Below, one piece after another: positions 14,701 to 17,590 of a stretch of DNA of 17,590 nucleotides. The DNA is from an uncultured Planctomycetota bacterium (lineage in GTDB: Bacteria > Planctomycetota > UBA1135 > GCA-002686595). How positions within the stretch are numbered: the stretch's first letter is position 1; each line of letters starts with the position of its first letter. The stretch spans positions 1-17,590 of the forward strand of contig CAIKQM010000184.1 in the NCBI GenBank assembly GCA_903829565.1, given 5' to 3'. Position numbers and translations under genes: made by a program. The notes under the pieces are model-generated. The model did no database searches. It had not been told where the DNA came from and saw nothing but the letters and a program-made list of their open reading frames with translations.

Positions 14701-15345
14701 TCAGCCCCCATTGGGGCGCACGCCAAGCCGCTCGGCCATGCGCACCAGTTCGGCAATCGACCCCGCCCCCATTTTGAGCAACACATTCGCACGGTGCAGC
14801 TTCACCGTACGCTCGGCAATGCGCAGGTTTTGCGCCGCCTGCTTGTTCAAGGCACCCGACAGCATCTCGTGCAAGACCTCGCGCTCGCGCTTGGTCAAGG
14901 TGCCCAGACGGACGCGCAGCTCCAGCGTTTCCGCGCGTTCCTGACGCTGCAGCGCGTCTTGATCCAGGGCACGTTGCAAGGCGGCCAACAACTGTTCTTC
15001 GGCAACGGGCTTTTGCAGGAAATCCACGGCACCGCGGCGCATGGCCAGCACACTGGTGGGCACATCGCCGTGGCCTGTCAAAAACACCACCGGCGGCATG
15101 ACTTCGCCTTCAGCCAGGCGCTGCTTCACAGCCTGCATCATCTCCAAGCCACTTTGTCCCGTCATGCGCAGGTCCAACAACAAACAGCCTTCGGACTCAG
15201 GATCAAAGGTCGCGCGGAACTCCTCGGCAGACGAGTAGACCTGGACTTCAAAGCCCAACGCCGTGAGGTGGCGTCGCGTGGCAGCGCGAAAATCCGCGTC
15301 ATCGTCGACCAAGTAGACACGACGCTTGGTGTGCAGTGCGATCAT
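14701..15345 (-). CDS. FixJ/NarL-type response regulator
   Basis: The 214-residue two-component regulator has a receiver domain (about 8-122) and a LuxR-type DNA-binding domain (about 148-208). The acidic pocket is VDDD (Asp14-16), the phosphoacceptor is Asp58 in LLLDLRM, the switch Thr90 lies in FLTGHGD, and Lys112 lies in FLQKP. The helix-turn-helix reads LTKREREVLHEMLSG, then NLRIAERTVKLHRANVLLKM. The layout and GHGD signature match FixJ-family regulators paired with HisKA kinases of FixL/NtrB type. The position after the phosphorylated Asp that is normally Pro (RMPG) is Thr here (RMTG). The start ATG at 15345 overlaps the kinase TGA by ATGA, so the two are translationally coupled and form a cognate pair. 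Likely targets are the HAF gene directly downstream or unlinked envelope genes; no operator was recognised. Confidence 0.95.
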   Translation of the reverse strand: MIALHTKRRVYLVDDDADFRAATRRHLTALGFEVQVYSSAEEFRATFDPESEGCLLLDLRMTGQSGLEMMQAVKQRLAEGEVMPPVVFLTGHGDVPTSVLAMRRGAVDFLQKPVAEEQLLAALQRALDQDALQRQERAETLELRVRLGTLTKREREVLHEMLSGALNKQAAQNLRIAERTVKLHRANVLLKMGAGSIAELVRMAERLGVRPNGG

Positions 15346-17590
15346 AGGGGGGGGCGTACCATCGTACCGTCTAAGGGTAGCTCAATCCGGAACGAGACGC
15401 CGCCCATTCGGGCAGGTACGAGCGTCAGGCGTCCGCCGTGCGACTCGATGATCGAACGGCAAATGGCCAGACCGAGGCCCATGCCATCGCGCTTGGTGCT
15501 GACGTAGGGCTCGAACATGCGTGCGGCCACGGTGGGCTCCAAGCCGGGGCCATCATCATGGACTTCGATGACCGCAAGGTTGTCCTCACGGGCGAGTGTC
15601 AATTCCAGTTGACCGCCACCACCGCGTGTCAAACATGCTTCACAGGAGTTCTTGCACAGGTTGATGATCACCTGCTGCAACTGCACTCCATCAGCCATCA
15701 CCGCGGGAGTGCGCCCTTGGGTGCGTACCGTAGGTTCCACGCGTGCATCGCGCAGTTCCAGGCGCACCAACTGCAAGGCATCACGCAGCACGGGCTCCAG
15801 CTCGACGGGGACACGCTCGCGAGTCTGCTTCTGCAAGAAACTGCGCAAGCGGCGCACCACTTCGCTGGCTTGGTGGGCTTGACGAGCAATGTCACTCAAC
15901 ACCTCGGCCAACTCGCCCGTGGTGCCGTGCGCCACCATCAAGCGCGCTGCTTGGGCGTTGGCGCTGATCGCGCCCAGTGGTTGATTCACTTCGTGCGCCA
16001 GAGAACTGGCCATCTCGCCCGCGGTGGACAAGCGCGACATGTGCGCCAGCTCATCGCGCAGTCGCGAGGCATCTTCCTCTGCTTGCGTGCGGGCGCGCTC
16101 GGCGGCCAGCAACCGCGCCGCATTGCGCTCGACAATGCGCACACGCAAGCGGTGCAAGGCGAACAGCACCAGCGCGGACAAGACGATCAAGGTTCCGCGG
16201 AACCACCATGTCTGCCACCAGGCAGGCAGCAGCTCGAACTCCATTCGAGTGACAGGCGACCACACACCTTCTTCGTTGCGCGCGCGCAACTCCAAGGTGT
16301 AAGGCCCCGGCGCAAGGCGCGTGTACTCGACAAAGCGCTCGGGCGATGCGGGATACCAGTCTTCCTTGTGCCCGAGCAGACGATGCTCGAACAGCACGCG
16401 CTCGGGCGCAGACAGCGCGAACGCTGTGTAGTCCACGCGCAAACGCTCCTCGCTGGGAGGGAGCACCAGATCTCGTGCAGGCCGCACGGAGTAGTCCCCC
16501 TGCCGAATGTGATCCACCACCGCCGTCGGTTGCAGCCCTTGGAACGGGAAGCGCCGCGTGTCCAAACGTACGAGGCCCGCGATCGAGCAGAACCATGCTT
16601 GACCGTCATCGGTCAAGCAAGCTGGCGGCGAACCGTAGTTGCCTTCCGGCACACCGGCCTCAGGCCCGAGCACCACAGGCACCAAGCGCACATGGCGGTC
16701 GCGGAACGCTGCTTCGACGTTCTCGATGGGCAACACCATCAGTCCGTTGTTCGACATCAGCCACAAGCGCCCCGCACCATCGTCAAGTACAGATGACAAC
16801 GACGCATCTGCCAGTCCGCGTTCGGTGCCGAGAGACTGCACTTGGCCCGCGGCGTAGCGCAGCAAGCCATTGCCATAACTGGCGATCCAAATCGAGCCGT
16901 CGGTGCGCGGCATCATCCAGCGCAATTCACCGCGCAGATCGGCATGTCCCTCAGCCAGGCGCTCGCTCTCTCCGTTGCGTGTGACACGCCACAACGACGA
17001 TTCACCGCCCGCGAGTACTGAGCCGTCCGCTTGCGCTAGCAAAGAAAAGATGCGCCCAACCGGTAGCTTGAGAGTCAGGCTTAGGCCCCGGACATCATCC
17101 AAGAAGTGCAGGGTGCCTTCGTAATCGGCCACCCAAACGCCATCACCACCATCCGCCAGCACGCGATAGCGCGCATAGCTCTTTTCCAGTACCGGACGAG
17201 CGCCTGCACCTGCATCGCAATACAGAGCATCCTCCCCGCCCATCCAATACCGCCCGCGTGTATCAAGCAACTGGCCGTAGATACACAGCACCTCCTCATT
17301 GTGAGCGGAGGCTTCGGGGAGGACACGACGTACAACACGGCGCAGGCTCTTGCTCGGCTCCCTGTGGTATTCCCACACATCGGCGCACTCGGAAATCGCG
17401 CGTACGCTGCCATCCCGCAAGGCCACCACAGACATCATGTTCGCCAGTGCTGGGTCGACTTGATCGACCCTGCGCCGTCGCGCGCGCGTGACACCACACC
17501 CGTGTGAACCGATCCAGACGTTGCCCTCGCGATCCGCGTACAGCGTGCGGCAGCCATGACAGTTCGTCACGCCGAGGAGTGGATCCTCCA
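15342..17590 (-). CDS. Propeller-type sensor histidine kinase (partial, 5' end beyond the window)
   Basis: The frame is open to the right edge, so the N-terminus (signal peptide and first propeller blades) is missing. A GTG at 17570 lies inside a Reg_prop repeat (TLYADREGNVWIGSHGCGV) and is not the true start. Counting from it, residues 1-335 are two-component-regulator propeller repeats (DGSIWIASYGNGLLRYA, GAGRLWLMSNNGLMVLP), and about 370-445 is a Y_Y_Y domain (FEHRLLGHKEDW, GPYTLELRARNEEGVWS). Residues 452-474 are a membrane segment, then a coiled coil. HisKA follows with phosphoacceptor His526 in SSLAHEVNQPLGAI. HATPase has INLCKNSCEA (N box, Asn637/641), DDGPGL and GMGLGLAICRSIIESHGG. 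The periplasmic propeller probably senses a ligand such as a glycan, as in related hybrid sensors, and the kinase phosphorylates the FixJ-type regulator encoded with a 4-base overlap. The ligand is unknown. Confidence 0.93.
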   Translation of the reverse strand, partial: EDPLLGVTNCHGCRTLYADREGNVWIGSHGCGVTRARRRRVDQVDPALANMMSVVALRDGSVRAISECADVWEYHREPSKSLRRVVRRVLPEASAHNEEVLCIYGQLLDTRGRYWMGGEDALYCDAGAGARPVLEKSYARYRVLADGGDGVWVADYEGTLHFLDDVRGLSLTLKLPVGRIFSLLAQADGSVLAGGESSLWRVTRNGESERLAEGHADLRGELRWMMPRTDGSIWIASYGNGLLRYAAGQVQSLGTERGLADASLSSVLDDGAGRLWLMSNNGLMVLPIENVEAAFRDRHVRLVPVVLGPEAGVPEGNYGSPPACLTDDGQAWFCSIAGLVRLDTRRFPFQGLQPTAVVDHIRQGDYSVRPARDLVLPPSEERLRVDYTAFALSAPERVLFEHRLLGHKEDWYPASPERFVEYTRLAPGPYTLELRARNEEGVWSPVTRMEFELLPAWWQTWWFRGTLIVLSALVLFALHRLRVRIVERNAARLLAAERARTQAEEDASRLRDELAHMSRLSTAGEMASSLAHEVNQPLGAISANAQAARLMVAHGTTGELAEVLSDIARQAHQASEVVRRLRSFLQKQTRERVPVELEPVLRDALQLVRLELRDARVEPTVRTQGRTPAVMADGVQLQQVIINLCKNSCEACLTRGGGGQLELTLAREDNLAVIEVHDDGPGLEPTVAARMFEPYVSTKRDGMGLGLAICRSIIESHGGRLTLVPARMGGVSFRIELPLDGTMVRPPL

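Noticed and set aside
14704..14717. Short hairpin GCCCC/GGGGC at the end of the response regulator gene
   Set aside because: Five pairs with a tiny loop, inside coding sequence and without a U run; not credible as a terminator.
15438..16796. Long plus-strand open frame opposite the sensor kinase
   Set aside because: The kinase motifs on the minus strand explain this region. The plus frame is a shadow rich in His, Gln and Arg.
17540..17590. CHGC near the right edge as a haem site in the sensor kinase
   Set aside because: Haem c attachment needs CxxCH. Here the residue after the second Cys is Arg, and the stretch is part of a Reg_prop repeat.
1..17590. CRISPR arrays, tRNA or rRNA genes, transposases, phage or defence genes
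   Set aside because: No regularly spaced repeats, cloverleaf-like sequence, terminal repeats with a transposase, or recognisable defence motifs were found by reading either strand.

Overview
This is a GC-rich, densely coding bacterial window with 13 protein-coding genes. Twelve lie on the minus strand and only the adenosine deaminase gene is on the plus strand. No rRNA, tRNA, CRISPR array, insertion sequence or phage gene was seen, and no stretch longer than about 140 bases lacks a gene. The best taxonomic clue is the HAF-repeat secreted protein at 13086-14615. Its cysteine-rich C-terminal module (YCSGDG, ACPCGN, GCANS, ALYFQG, FGDGLRCAGG, YQVWYRNAAAYC, FNLTNG) is one I recall from secreted proteins of Planctomycetota. 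A secreted di-haem cytochrome fused to a beta-propeller, scarce Shine-Dalgarno sequences and a propeller-type sensor kinase fit that view. The assignment is inference and was not tested by a search.

Left block (1-6113, all minus, read right to left): gltX, a zinc-finger/FecR-like single-pass membrane protein, a YkuE/YaeI-type metallophosphoesterase, a cytoplasmic NHL-like beta-propeller, a short Ppx/GppA phosphatase and, after a 121-base gap, a lipoprotein alpha/beta hydrolase that runs off the left edge. The phosphoesterase, propeller and Ppx genes are joined by two successive 4-base ATGA stop/start overlaps, which suggests translational coupling. Together they look like a housekeeping-plus-stress module: tRNA charging, phosphate or polyphosphate turnover and a membrane regulator.

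Middle (6114-10990): a 62-base divergent gap separates gltX from the adenosine deaminase gene (plus strand). The end of that gene overlaps by 11 bases the end of a 1060-codon minus-strand gene. That gene encodes a secreted protein with a YncE-like propeller, two CxxCH haem sites, a type-3 calcium repeat and an FN3-like segment. Upstream of it lie a 137-base gap with several inverted repeats and queF, the last enzyme of preQ1 (queuosine precursor) synthesis.

Right block (10987-17590, all minus): a 669-residue polytopic membrane protein resembling GT-C glycosyltransferases, the HAF-repeat secreted protein, a FixJ-type response regulator, and its partner sensor kinase (Reg_prop propeller, Y_Y_Y, membrane segment, HisKA, HATPase), which runs off the right edge. 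Kinase and regulator genes overlap by ATGA. The HAF gene begins 85 bases after the regulator stops, so it is a plausible target. An 11-base perfect inverted repeat covers the start codon of the membrane-protein gene and could form an mRNA hairpin that hides it.

No complete novel defence or mobile system was found. The most interesting items are the start-codon hairpin, the planctomycete C-terminal module, the propeller-cytochrome fusion and the coupled gltX-to-Ppx cluster.
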